Shown here: piece by piece, positions 24,551 to 33,412 of the stretch
Position numbering within the stretch: position 1 is the stretch's first letter
Layout of the letters: each line of letters starts with the position of its first letter
Assembly (NCBI GenBank): GCA_937930535.1
Contig: CALGKJ010000123.1
Coordinates: 1-64,000, forward strand
Length of the DNA: 64,000 nt
Direction of reading: 5' to 3'
Source: an uncultured Clostridia bacterium
GTDB taxonomy: Bacteria; Bacillota; Clostridia; Lutisporales; Lutisporaceae
Notes under the pieces: model-generated
What the model was told of the DNA's origin: nothing
Database searches by the model: none
What the model saw: the letters and a program-made list of their open reading frames with translations, nothing else
Translations under genes and position numbers: made by a program

Positions 24551-26377
24551 TTATATAAAATTAATAGCATATTTCTCTAACATAACTTCCTGATCATGTA
24601 ATAATATAAAATAATCTATGTTTTTCTTTAAAACCTTAAAGTCCTCTGCTGATAAATTTATTTTATAGGATTCGAGTACAGCTATTAAAGCTCGAAATAT
24701 ATAATCAATATAAAAACCATCAACAGTTTTATCTTTTAAATTGTTAATAGTCTGTTCTATTGCTGTAACAAGATTACATTTTGTCTTGTATTGTCTTAAA
24801 TTTAATTTTTCACATATATAATGAATGTCTACCTTTCCAGATTTATTTATGCACATTAAAATTGAGCTATATATCCCACAAAATGTCTCCTTATTAATAT
24901 AGTATCTATTTCTTGGATGATGATAATAAAATAATTGCAGCGCATTTGCAATTTCTAATAAATCTTTAATTGAGTTTACTTTTTTATCTTTTAAATATTC
25001 TATATATTTGAAATTACAATTTCTAATAAGATTATCTATCTCATGTCTCCTTTTATTTAGATTGTTAATTTTAGATTTTTTCCTCCCTAAAACTTTAGGG
25101 ATAAACTCATCAACTAGCCAATTATATGCAACTTGTGCATTCCAACTTTCTCTTTCATTGATTTTATTAAGATTCTCTTCTTGTAAGTCTTCAACTAGCT
25201 CCCATGTAATACAGATATCCCCTACTGCAGAATGTGGGTATAAAACTATATCTTCATCAAGTTCTGGATTAAAAAAAGCATGGAAACCAATATCATATTT
25301 ATTATGTTTTTTATTCGTATATACTTTTATATAAAATCTATTACTATCAAAAATATTCCATTCAGTATCTCCACTATCAACATCATGATTAAAAGCAAAA
25401 TCAACAAGTTTTAGCCATTGTACGGTCGTTAATGTTAAAAGTTTATAGTTATTTCTGCGTTTTGATAATGGATACTTATGTGTTTTTAATATATTCTCTA
25501 TATTCTTTATATGCTCTATATATTTATCTGCATAATCATCTATAACTTTACAGAATTTATGAATATCTTCAATGGACAACTTCAATTTATTATTACCCAA
25601 GTGAATATAACTATCTTCTAAATTAACAAATCTCTGGCTATTTGCTGAAGGTTGTTCAAATGTAATAAATCTTCTTGCACCATAGTTTGGATCCGTATGT
25701 AATCCAGAAAATAGCTCTGTTAAAATAGTCTTATTATCTAATAAAATCATACAATCTCTAACTTTTATTGTTCTAAAATATATTACACAGCTTGTTTCTG
25801 GATTATTGTATTTAGGTAATATAGCCTCTAAGCCAATTCTATTCACATACCTTTTATAAACCACTTCATTATCTAGCTCATATAATTTTTCAACTTCATC
25901 AAAGTCATTTTCTTCATTAGATATAAAACTAAAAATTCTTTCTACAATTCTTTGTCTTTTTTCTTTATCACGTTCTTCGTCTATATAAGATTTTAGCATA
26001 GAGCTATTTTTATCAAAATTCCTTAATCTTTTTAGCTTTTCTATTGCCTTTTCTATCAATGGAGCATTTTTTCTTGCTATTTCAAGAAAATATAATGTCG
26101 CAGCTAAACTAAATTCAGTATCGCTTTTTCGCCTATTCTCATTTTTACTTATAGACACAAGATTAAAAAGACTATCTAATTCAAAATTATCTTCAAGTCC
26201 ACAATCTTTAATAATTTTTTCAAACTTATCTTTTTTATTTTTATAAGACTTCGGTATTATATGATCAATCTCCATATCCTTAAATTCTAATAGATTGTCT
26301 GAATAACAACTCTTATGTTTATATACTTCCCATATGGCATATCTGACTAAGGGATTATTCTTATCAATTTTTTCCAT
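24551..26377 (-). CDS. HNH-domain protein with large unknown C-terminal region
   Basis: A 608-residue protein. The N-terminus has an HNH-like nuclease core: CYSDNLLEFKDMEIDHIIPKSYKNK (about 19-45) with the DH pair, then LFNLVSISKNENRRKSD with the N and the basic tail. The remaining 500 residues match nothing I recognise; a DNA-binding or sensing role is possible. It stands alone with a good RBS (AGAGGTAG) and lies between the McrBC operon and the signalling genes. Context suggests a defence nuclease, but this is inference. Confidence 0.6.
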   Translation of the reverse strand: MEKIDKNNPLVRYAIWEVYKHKSCYSDNLLEFKDMEIDHIIPKSYKNKKDKFEKIIKDCGLEDNFELDSLFNLVSISKNENRRKSDTEFSLAATLYFLEIARKNAPLIEKAIEKLKRLRNFDKNSSMLKSYIDEERDKEKRQRIVERIFSFISNEENDFDEVEKLYELDNEVVYKRYVNRIGLEAILPKYNNPETSCVIYFRTIKVRDCMILLDNKTILTELFSGLHTDPNYGARRFITFEQPSANSQRFVNLEDSYIHLGNNKLKLSIEDIHKFCKVIDDYADKYIEHIKNIENILKTHKYPLSKRRNNYKLLTLTTVQWLKLVDFAFNHDVDSGDTEWNIFDSNRFYIKVYTNKKHNKYDIGFHAFFNPELDEDIVLYPHSAVGDICITWELVEDLQEENLNKINERESWNAQVAYNWLVDEFIPKVLGRKKSKINNLNKRRHEIDNLIRNCNFKYIEYLKDKKVNSIKDLLEIANALQLFYYHHPRNRYYINKETFCGIYSSILMCINKSGKVDIHYICEKLNLRQYKTKCNLVTAIEQTINNLKDKTVDGFYIDYIFRALIAVLESYKINLSAEDFKVLKKNIDYFILLHDQEVMLEKYAINFI

Positions 26378-26680
26378 AGTCTACCTCTTTATATTCAAAG
26401 TAACTCAGTTATAATTTATATTATAAACATCATATCAAAATTTGTATATAATACCTTTTAATATACTATTTTTATTAACAATCTCAATGTAACTATAAAT
26501 TTTTTTACCAGCTTTTATTCTATTTCTGCAAAAAGATACACCTCTCTCATAAAAATTCATCGAATGTGTACATTCAATCCAAATTCCGCATATAACTCGA
26601 TAATCTCAAACAAGCACATCATCAAACTTAATACAAAAAAATATTAGAACCCTTTGAAATCAAAGGGTTCACTATATATA
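26378..26680. other. Non-coding gap with terminator
   Basis: AT-rich; the only clear structure is the stem-loop at 26647-26670. No small gene with an RBS is visible. Confidence 0.45.
26647..26670 (-). terminator. Terminator of the 44/227-residue gene pair
   Basis: A stem of GAACCCTTTGA with its complement has a 2-3 base loop and is followed on the minus strand by TAATATTTTTTT. It lies about 10 bases after the stop of the upstream gene. Confidence 0.88.
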
Positions 26681-27364
26681 TTAAAATTCTGATTTGACGG
26701 AAGCAAAATGGCATTTTACCATATTACTATAGCCCCCTAACCCAACAACCAAACTCCCATACCCCATACGCTTATTAATCAACAAATCCAAGAACTCGCT
26801 TATCTCCACAACATCCTTCGAGTGCAAATCATAACCGCTATACTCTATAACCTTATCTAATACCTTCTTTATCTCACTAATAAACCCAATGCTCCTATCC
26901 ATAATCACATACTCTTGATTAATCACCTGCTGTATACTTTTGAACAATCTGAAATATGACATAAGCTCACTTAATATAACATCATTTGCACCCTTTATAT
27001 CTCGCCTATCCATGCCTGTACAAAATCTTATTGTCTTTAGTGTTGTTTGAAGCTTAGTAAGCCATATACAGATGTCACTACACACTGCATAATTTTCTTC
27101 TTCACAATCACTGTACAAATAAATAACTGATGTAAAATCATTATGTATGCAGAAAGCTTTAGGATTATCAGCTATTATATTATCAATTTCCTTAGTAAAT
27201 AAATATGGCAAATCCTTTAACTTTTTATATCTTTCTTGGTACTTTAAGAAGTATACTCCAACGCTGATTGTTATAACCCTTGGGCTGTTTACAACACCTT
27301 GTAAGTTAGAGCATGTACACCTTTTAGAATAAATACTATATAAGCTGCTGCAATGCTGTGTCAA
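26681..27364 (-). CDS. Hypothetical protein, 227 residues, TTG start
   Basis: I do not recognise this protein. The TTG at 27364 follows a GGAAGGGTG ribosome binding site and comes 15 bases after the stop of a 44-residue gene, so the two are probably translated together. The product has cysteines in its first 20 residues, a hydrophobic strand (RVITISVGVYFL), and a mostly helical remainder. It lies behind a structured leader and ends with a terminator. Confidence 0.6.
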   Translation of the reverse strand: MTQHCSSLYSIYSKRCTCSNLQGVVNSPRVITISVGVYFLKYQERYKKLKDLPYLFTKEIDNIIADNPKAFCIHNDFTSVIYLYSDCEEENYAVCSDICIWLTKLQTTLKTIRFCTGMDRRDIKGANDVILSELMSYFRLFKSIQQVINQEYVIMDRSIGFISEIKKVLDKVIEYSGYDLHSKDVVEISEFLDLLINKRMGYGSLVVGLGGYSNMVKCHFASVKSEF

Positions 27365-27379
27365 CTTATCACCCTTCCA

Positions 27380-27514
27380 TTAGAATGAGTATTTACTTAA
27401 TTGTTCGTTTTCTTCACTACCTCTTGCTGTTTCCCTGCCCATTTCTCTATCCAGCTCCCTTTCAATCTCTACTGGACTTTTAGGCATTTCTATATCTGCA
27501 CGAACAGTAGCCAC
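27380..27514 (-). CDS. Small 44-residue acidic protein, GTG start
   Basis: The GTG at 27514 has AGGAGG 8 bases upstream, one of the best ribosome binding sites in the region. The product (starts MATVRADIEMPKSP) is charged, with no membrane segment or signal peptide, and has a Glu/Arg-rich helix (EIERELDREMGRE). It ends just before the 227-residue gene. It may be a regulator or partner of that protein; no function is known. Confidence 0.6.
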   Translation of the reverse strand: MATVRADIEMPKSPVEIERELDREMGRETARGSEENEQLSKYSF

Positions 27515-27568
27515 GCAATATACCTCCTTAGAAAATATTTGCAAGTGGATTGTATTGTAGTTGTTTTG

Positions 27569-27672
27569 AAAAAGTGATACTATATGTGTATATATTCATA
27601 GGGAGAAACTTTGCCGAGTAATGCCCTATGGTATATGTATGGTGGCTGGAGCAATCCAGCCTATCACTTTTT
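27569..27672. ncRNA. Structured leader, three-way-junction candidate
   Basis: An 11-base closing stem (27569-27579 with 27662-27672) encloses two hairpins: a 7-bp stem with a tetraloop (27644-27650/27655-27661) and a 7-bp stem with a 20-base loop (27597-27603/27624-27630). The hairpin at 27644 stacks directly on the closing stem. The folding works on both strands. On the minus strand it precedes the 44-residue gene by about 55 bases. I cannot match it to a known riboswitch. Confidence 0.45.
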
Positions 27673-27719
27673 GCTGATTTATAAAGCTTCACCTCCTTGA
27701 AATTTATTACTACTAGCAA

Positions 27720-28042
27720 TTACTTACAAGAATATATTACCCTATCAGTGATAAAATTCCAAGTTTCTTCATATACATTTATTGGTATATATATAAATTG
27801 TCTATTTAATTTAATCAATACTCCGTCTATAAATTTTTAATATGTTGTTCAAAACTCCACAATTTAGCATATAAAAATCCACATATTATTTACACAAATT
27901 AATATTCCATATTTTTCCTTAACCTTATTTATGCAAACATTTATACTCATAATATAAAAAGCTGTACCTTTGCTATATGATTAAAATAAAAAGAAGCTAA
28001 TCTATATAATAGAAAAGCTTCTCTTTATACCTTTAATATTTA
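27720..28042. other. Non-coding gap between signalling and small-gene units
   Basis: AT-rich; the only clear element is the stem-loop at 27992-28022 that ends the pro-peptide transcript. No further gene is seen. Confidence 0.45.
27992..28022 (-). terminator. Terminator of receptor/pro-peptide operon
   Basis: Minus strand AGAAGCT pairs with AGCTTCT around a 17-base loop and is followed by TTTTATTTTAA. Confidence 0.78.
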
Positions 28043-28183
28043 TTATTTTACAGCTTCGTACTTTGGTACTATACATTTACCATAAGGGTCACTGTCATCC
28101 CACGCAAACGAAGTAGTTGTAGTAGCAATTAGTAAAACGAAAGATAAAACTACTACAAGTATGGGTTTACTTAGCTTTTTCAT
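28043..28183 (-). CDS. Exported signalling pro-peptide, 46 residues
   Basis: The ATG at 28183 lies within the last codons of the TPR receptor gene (17-base overlap), with GGGGG in the receptor coding sequence as ribosome binding site. The peptide has a basic N-terminus (MKKLSKP), a hydrophobic core (ILVVVLSFVLLIA), a TTTTSFA cleavage region, and a short tail rich in Asp, Pro, Tyr and Lys. This is the layout of exported RRNPP pro-peptides encoded beside their receptors in Bacillus and Clostridium. The active form is likely cut from the tail and re-imported. A terminator follows. Confidence 0.78.
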   Translation of the reverse strand: MKKLSKPILVVVLSFVLLIATTTTSFAWDDSDPYGKCIVPKYEAVK

Positions 28184-29441
28184 TGTATACCCCCTTATCT
28201 AATTCTTTGATTTTGAAGAAAATAAGTCCTCCGCACTCTGTCAAACCGCTTTTATAATCTTCATTAGTTGAAGCTTTCCTAAGTTCTATTATAATGTCAC
28301 CTAATTCATTTAAGCAAGGTATGTCATTTATATTTTCAATTATTGAACTTATTCCAATTAATACATCAGGCTTATGTACTATCTTTCCTTTTGTATCTAG
28401 AAGTATATTAAAGATACTTTTATATGATTTCTCATCTCCCATTGCTGCTTTAATCTCAGCTTGTGTTGCAACATATGTTAAATGCTTAACCAAATTATTT
28501 TCCTTTTCAGATATTACAATGGCTTTTTCTATATACTCAAGTGCATTTGAATAATTCTTTTTGCACTTATATGCAACAGCTATATTATTATAAATTGAAG
28601 CTATCGTTAATATATTTGCAAGGTCAGGATAATTTAGGGCATCCATATAATATTTTAATGCTTCATCATATTTTCTCTGCTTCTTGTAGGTTAGTCCAAT
28701 ATTAGCAATTGCACTGGACTTTGCACGATTATGCGTTGAATGTTCTTTTGCTTGTATAAAAAATTCCCTAGCATATGAATAATCTCTCTTATGCATGTAA
28801 GCCGAACCTCTCCTATAATAATAAAAAAACAATGTGTCATCATTAAGCCTATCCTTATGTATTTGCACAAGATTTCTTATATGCTTATACCTTTTATCTG
28901 CTTTTACGATAGAGTTTTCTCTTAACAAATCATCAGCATATTCACATTGAAAGAATACTAGCTTATTTATCTGTTTCTTTGGTAATGTTTCTATAGCATA
29001 TTCATAATATTCCATACAACGATCTATTCTATTTATGTTATAGTAGTTTCTTGCTTTTGCTCTATACATCAATGCCAGTTCTGTCTGCATATCTTCTTCT
29101 TTGCATTGTTCAATGAGATAATCAAATATTTGTTGGTTTTCTTCTTGGTCATACTTGCTTATATTATCAAAAATATTCTGTACATGGCTTTTTATTTGTT
29201 CTTGTTTGCTAACTAAGAGAGAAGGATAATCTACATCTAGTATAAAGGTCACTCTGCATCTAAAGGAATCAGATATTATGACCTCCTTACTTAGGTAACT
29301 AAGAAGGGTTGAAAATTTATTGGTAATATCGCTATGGGCTTTATAAAACTCTTCAACACTATTATACCTTTGCAGAATAGCATTTCGTATTTGAGGACCT
29401 TCTCCCAATATTTTAACATCCTTTAATGTAAGCTTACTCAT
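28167..29441 (-). CDS. RRNPP-like TPR regulator (peptide receptor)
   Basis: A 424-residue protein. The N-terminal 65 residues (LTLKDVKILGEGPQIRNAIL..) form a helical region that could bind DNA. From about residue 110 the sequence is a run of tetratricopeptide repeats (such as KARNYYNINRIDRCMEYYEYA, then KSSAIANIGLTYKKQRKYDE). It has the layout of peptide-sensing RRNPP regulators such as those followed by short peptide genes in solventogenic clostridia. The pro-peptide gene overlaps its 3' end. A paralogue begins at 63330. The secreted and membrane proteins just upstream on the same strand are candidate targets. Confidence 0.8.
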   Translation of the reverse strand: MSKLTLKDVKILGEGPQIRNAILQRYNSVEEFYKAHSDITNKFSTLLSYLSKEVIISDSFRCRVTFILDVDYPSLLVSKQEQIKSHVQNIFDNISKYDQEENQQIFDYLIEQCKEEDMQTELALMYRAKARNYYNINRIDRCMEYYEYAIETLPKKQINKLVFFQCEYADDLLRENSIVKADKRYKHIRNLVQIHKDRLNDDTLFFYYYRRGSAYMHKRDYSYAREFFIQAKEHSTHNRAKSSAIANIGLTYKKQRKYDEALKYYMDALNYPDLANILTIASIYNNIAVAYKCKKNYSNALEYIEKAIVISEKENNLVKHLTYVATQAEIKAAMGDEKSYKSIFNILLDTKGKIVHKPDVLIGISSIIENINDIPCLNELGDIIIELRKASTNEDYKSGLTECGGLIFFKIKELDKGVYNEKAK

Positions 29442-29513
29442 ATTGCCCTAATCATCCTCCGTGTTAACTATTGCAGTGTATATTTTATATATAAATAATT
29501 ACAATCCAACTCA

Positions 29514-29542
29514 AATATAGCATATTTTACCACGTTTTTCAA
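29514..29542 (-). promoter_or_regulatory. Promoter for TPR receptor gene
   Basis: Minus strand: -35 TTGAAA (29537-29542), 17-base spacer, -10 TATATT (29514-29519). It would give a leader of about 65 bases before the ATG at 29441. Confidence 0.6.
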
Positions 29543-29561
29543 TGTTTAACGCAAATAAAAA

Positions 29562-29597
29562 CCTTATAACGACATTGAAATGTAATCGTTATAAGGT
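29562..29597 (-). terminator. Terminator after membrane-anchored protein gene
   Basis: A CCTTATAACG stem and its complement have a 14-16 base loop and are followed on the minus strand by TTTTTATTT. Confidence 0.85.
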
Positions 29598-29680
29598 ATT
29601 ATTTATCATTAATATTTATACTTTTAAACTGTTGCTTTATTGAAGCTATATGGAAAGCTCTCATATATATAATTCATATG

Positions 29681-30154
29681 TTAATTATTCGTTTGTACAT
29701 CAACAGCAAAATAATATATACCTGTCCCTTCCTCGTAACTAGCGGAGATACTGTAAATATATTTTCCTGTAGTACTTGGTGTAATAATGTTATGAATTTC
29801 TTTATTTACATCTTTAATTTCAAATAGCTTCTCGTAATTTCCATTATCAAGCATTTTTACAACCATATATGAATTTGGCTCATGTGGAAAACCAATTTTT
29901 AGTTCTGTATTAGGTAATGCAGACAAAGCATCTAAACTTTCAATTACATCATTATCATCAACATAATAATTGTACTTGCTCCTAAGTCTACTAGTATAGT
30001 AAAAATACGTTTTAATTGTACTAATCTCTTTATCGTTATACTTTACAATGGGGTTCTCTATTTGTATTTCATTAGAATTTGCTTTTATTATTAATATTGT
30101 GGCAGCTACTAATATTATGAGAACTATAACGGAAATCAATAGTTTATTTTTCAT
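29681..30154 (-). CDS. Membrane-anchored extracellular protein, unknown
   Basis: A 157-residue protein: short basic N-terminus, a single membrane segment (LLISVIVLIILVAATILII), then an extracellular domain of about 130 residues with a Tyr-rich strand (TYFYYTSRLRSKYNYYV). It has no lipobox. The start at 30154 has AAGGGG 9 bases upstream. It lies 9-17 bases after the secreted protein gene on the same strand, so the two form an operon ending at 29562-29597. I do not recognise its family. Confidence 0.68.
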   Translation of the reverse strand: MKNKLLISVIVLIILVAATILIIKANSNEIQIENPIVKYNDKEISTIKTYFYYTSRLRSKYNYYVDDNDVIESLDALSALPNTELKIGFPHEPNSYMVVKMLDNGNYEKLFEIKDVNKEIHNIITPSTTGKYIYSISASYEEGTGIYYFAVDVQTNN

Positions 30155-30171
30155 TACAAACATCCCCTTAG

Positions 30172-31389
30172 TTATTGTGGTATTATATAGCTGTGACTGG
30201 TTTGAGGATATACTAGATAGATACTATGTTTGGTAGTGAAATTTCTCGTCATTGCAGAATATGTTGAAGATGTATAACTGGCATCAACATTATAAAAAGT
30301 GTTGCTATTGAATGAAGAAGCCATTTTTGAAGCACCTGAAATCGTTAAACCAGTAGAATAAGAAATGGTGCTTGACTGTCCACCTTGTACTGTAATATAT
30401 CCCATTGAGTAGCAGTCTGATAAATGAGCTACCGTGCACATTGATTCATATGTGTCATATTTATTAAGATACCCATCCCATGCTTTTGGAACGAGCTTAG
30501 TCATTTCACCCCATGTACTTATCCATAGTTGGTCATAATATTTGAAATTAGTCTTATATTCTCTATGGGTTCCTGAATAAGTACCATCTGCTAGAATACT
30601 CTTACAGCTTATTGTACTACCTGAACTATATGTTACTGCAACAACAGAACCCCCAGATAACTTGACAGTTCCATAGGATGATTGAGACATATCAAATGAA
30701 GATTGTACTCCATCACATATGTTAACATGTGCTATAGTAGTTTCTCTAGAGCCTAAAAATACTTCTGACTCCAGATGCCAAATAGGTACTTCATATTGGA
30801 TTATTTCACCTTTTCCAATTGAAGAAATATCAGTAGGCTGTAACTCATCTACCTCTTTTATATCCTTAGCTTTGAAATCTTTTGTATCACTGAATTTAGT
30901 TGTGCTTATTTTATTAGGAATATCGGTATCTCTTGTAAGAATTTCACTATCTAATAATGAGTTTACTTTTTTGATATCACTAACTCCGTATGATATTGTC
31001 ATACCTTCTGTAGCTACTTCCTCATTATTACCTGCAAACATTATATAGTGACAATCTATTATATTAACATTTTTGGATTTTAACTTTTTAACTAATTCTG
31101 ATTTATCATTAGATATTTTAAAATCTACTTGACCATTTTCATCGGTCTTGCCTAAAAATACATATTTGTTCTGATCTATAGAATAAATCTGTACATATCC
31201 ATTTACTAGCGGAGAACCATCAGATATAAAAACTGATAGTTTCTTTGTGTTCTTCTCTAATGAATTTTCATTATAAAATCCATCAGACTTTAGTTGCTGA
31301 TTTGTATCGTTTTGTGCTGCATAACTATATCCTGTCATAGATATAATCAATATAGCAGCAATTAATAATGAAATAATACGTTTTCTCAT
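30172..31389 (-). CDS. Secreted protein of unknown function
   Basis: A 405-residue protein with a signal peptide (basic MRKRI, hydrophobic ISLLIAAILIISMTGYSY, AAQ cleavage region). A beta-rich stretch, about residues 50-100 (VNGYVQIYSIDQNKYVFLGKTDENGQVDF), resembles a carboxypeptidase-regulatory or SpaA-like beta sandwich. The C-terminal half is Ser/Thr- and Tyr-rich. It is co-transcribed with a membrane-anchored protein and sits next to a peptide-signalling receptor. It may be a surface or released factor under that system's control, which is inference. The start at 31389 is tentative; ATG at 31401 is possible. Confidence 0.66.
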   Translation of the reverse strand: MRKRIISLLIAAILIISMTGYSYAAQNDTNQQLKSDGFYNENSLEKNTKKLSVFISDGSPLVNGYVQIYSIDQNKYVFLGKTDENGQVDFKISNDKSELVKKLKSKNVNIIDCHYIMFAGNNEEVATEGMTISYGVSDIKKVNSLLDSEILTRDTDIPNKISTTKFSDTKDFKAKDIKEVDELQPTDISSIGKGEIIQYEVPIWHLESEVFLGSRETTIAHVNICDGVQSSFDMSQSSYGTVKLSGGSVVAVTYSSGSTISCKSILADGTYSGTHREYKTNFKYYDQLWISTWGEMTKLVPKAWDGYLNKYDTYESMCTVAHLSDCYSMGYITVQGGQSSTISYSTGLTISGASKMASSFNSNTFYNVDASYTSSTYSAMTRNFTTKHSIYLVYPQTSHSYIIPQ

Positions 31390-32029
31390 AAAGTACACCA
31401 TGTATAACGAAATCTTACAAAATTCATTATACTTTTTCCTTCTTAATTATTTTTTGTATAGTCATCTTCCATATATAGCAGTTCTTCTTAACTAACTACT
31501 ATTACCTTTTAATATCTTAGTGTAGCTCTATGTTATTTTGTAATAAATTAGATGGTCGCTAGATTATATATATTAAAATTAATTCTTCGTATGATTTATA
31601 AAGGCATAACATACTACATTCGATGTCCTTTCCTCAATTCACTCCTCTCAATTTATGCAAGCTTAAAGTCAGTAAATTACATTAAGTAGCATAATTATTT
31701 AGGTCGATTCCCATATCCTATAATATAATATCATAATATTCTTGTGGTGTAAATTAATTATCATATATGAAATAATAACCTATTACATCTAAGCTTCAAT
31801 GCTTTAATAAAATAATAGAATTATTAAATATTTATCTGTTGGATGCGAAGAAATATTTAACCTTATTCCTGTAAATAAGGTGCAAAACTCCTATACAATT
31901 CCGCAAATACTCAATATTAGCGGAATTGTTTTACCCCCCTAGGTCATTTTCTGTTGCAAACCTACGTACATGCAAACATAAAACACACTTACAAATTTCT
32001 ACAAAATCCGCTACACCTTTGATACCAAG
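31390..32029. other. 640-bp boundary region with hairpin
   Basis: No gene is supported. A stem-loop with 9-base arms (31896-31904/31920-31928) lies about 100 bases after the RlmD-like stop and might end that transcript. A smaller palindrome lies at 31861-31880. This is the likely border between the accessory island and core genes. Confidence 0.45.
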
Positions 32030-33412
32030 CTATCTGCGACGTATCGACGCAACTGTCTCCACATGCCCTGTATGCGCAAACATATCCACAGGCTGCACCT
32101 CCACAACCCTATACCCCTTCTCATCCAAATACTTCAAATCCCTAGCCAAGGTAGATGGATTGCAGGATACATACACTACTCGCTCCGGCTTCATATCTGC
32201 TATAACGTCCAGTAGTTCTACACCGCAGCCTTTGCGTGGTGGGTCTACCACTATTACGTCTGCCGTTAGCCCTTTCTTATACAAATCTGGTATAACCTTT
32301 TCTGATTCTCCTAATATAAACTCTACGTTATCTACGTTATTTATCTTAGCATTCTGCTTTGCATTTTCTATTGCCTGTCCTACTATTTCAACGCCGTATA
32401 CTTTTTTAGCCTTTTGGGTTAGGAATAATGATATGGTTCCTATGCCGCAGTATGCATCTATTACTGTTTCGTTGCCTGTAAGAGCTGCATATTCCAGTGC
32501 CTTACCATATAGCACCTCTGTTTGTATGGGGTTTACCTGAAAGAAGGATAGCGGTGATATCTTAAATTTGAATTCACCAATATAGTCTGTTATATAGTCC
32601 TCGCCATATATGACTACATTTTTTTCACCTAGTATTACATTAGTTTGCTTGGTATTTATATTTAATACTATACTTTTCAAGTTTTGTATCCTGCTTGTCA
32701 GCATTTCTATAAGCACTTTTTCGTTGGGCAGCTTATTGCCGTTTATGACTAGGCAAACCATAACATCTCCGGTTTTAAAGCCTTTTCTGGTCATTATGTG
32801 TCTTAATAGACCTTTTCCTGTGGATTCATTGTATACACTTAAGTTATATTTTTTTATAAACTGCTTTACTATACCTATTACTTCATCGTTTAGCTCATCC
32901 TGTATAATGCATTTGCTGGTGTCTACTATCTGATGTGTGCGATTGGCATAAAAGCCTATTATTACATCTTCATTCATACCGATTGGGAATTGTGCTTTGT
33001 TTCTGTATCTCCAAGGCTCTTTCATTCCTATTGTATTATGTATTTTTATATCTTTTAGTCCGCCTATTCTTTCTATAGCATCCTTTACTGATTGTGTTTT
33101 CATTTCAAGCTGTTGTTCATAGGAAAGGTGTTGAAGCTGACAGCCTCCGCATCTTTTTACTATTCCGCACTTGGGCTCTACCCTTGAGATTGATGGCTTT
33201 ATAATGTTTAAAAGCTTTCCGAATCCGTAGGTTTTATGTATTTTTACTATCCTTATTTCTGCTTGCTCCTGTGGCAAAGCTCCTTCTACAAACACGGTGA
33301 AGCCCTCTATTTTACCTACTCCCATGCCCTCACTGGTTAAGCCGGTAATATCAATTATGTAATCTTGGTTCTTTTCCACCGGAGTTTTTGCCTCCATAAT
33401 TTGTTTTTCCAT
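32030..33412 (-). CDS. rlmD: 23S rRNA (uracil-5-)-methyltransferase, RlmD/RumA family
   Basis: A 460-residue protein with an N-terminal TRAM domain (about 15-70, DITGLTSEGMGVGKIEGFTVFVEGALP). Next is an iron-sulfur cysteine set (CGIVKRCGGCQLQH near 83-96, with a further Cys), then the SAM-binding domain (VIDAYCGIGTISLFL), IVVDPPRKGCG and YVSCNPSTLARD with the catalytic Cys. It methylates U in 23S rRNA. It overlaps the 3' end of the DUF1003 gene by 62 bases. In Firmicutes one such enzyme may modify two positions (RlmCD), so the precise target is open. Confidence 0.93.
   Translation of the reverse strand: MEKQIMEAKTPVEKNQDYIIDITGLTSEGMGVGKIEGFTVFVEGALPQEQAEIRIVKIHKTYGFGKLLNIIKPSISRVEPKCGIVKRCGGCQLQHLSYEQQLEMKTQSVKDAIERIGGLKDIKIHNTIGMKEPWRYRNKAQFPIGMNEDVIIGFYANRTHQIVDTSKCIIQDELNDEVIGIVKQFIKKYNLSVYNESTGKGLLRHIMTRKGFKTGDVMVCLVINGNKLPNEKVLIEMLTSRIQNLKSIVLNINTKQTNVILGEKNVVIYGEDYITDYIGEFKFKISPLSFFQVNPIQTEVLYGKALEYAALTGNETVIDAYCGIGTISLFLTQKAKKVYGVEIVGQAIENAKQNAKINNVDNVEFILGESEKVIPDLYKKGLTADVIVVDPPRKGCGVELLDVIADMKPERVVYVSCNPSTLARDLKYLDEKGYRVVEVQPVDMFAHTGHVETVASIRRR

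Noticed and set aside
27528-27719. 63-codon frame over the structured leader
   Set aside because: It has an AGGAGG nearby but the codons coincide with strongly base-paired RNA arms and the product has no recognisable feature. A coding role is not excluded but the RNA explanation fits better.
31926-32540. 204-codon open frame on the plus strand
   Set aside because: Antisense to the conserved rlmD gene, Ser/Thr-rich with no domain and no RBS; a shadow frame.
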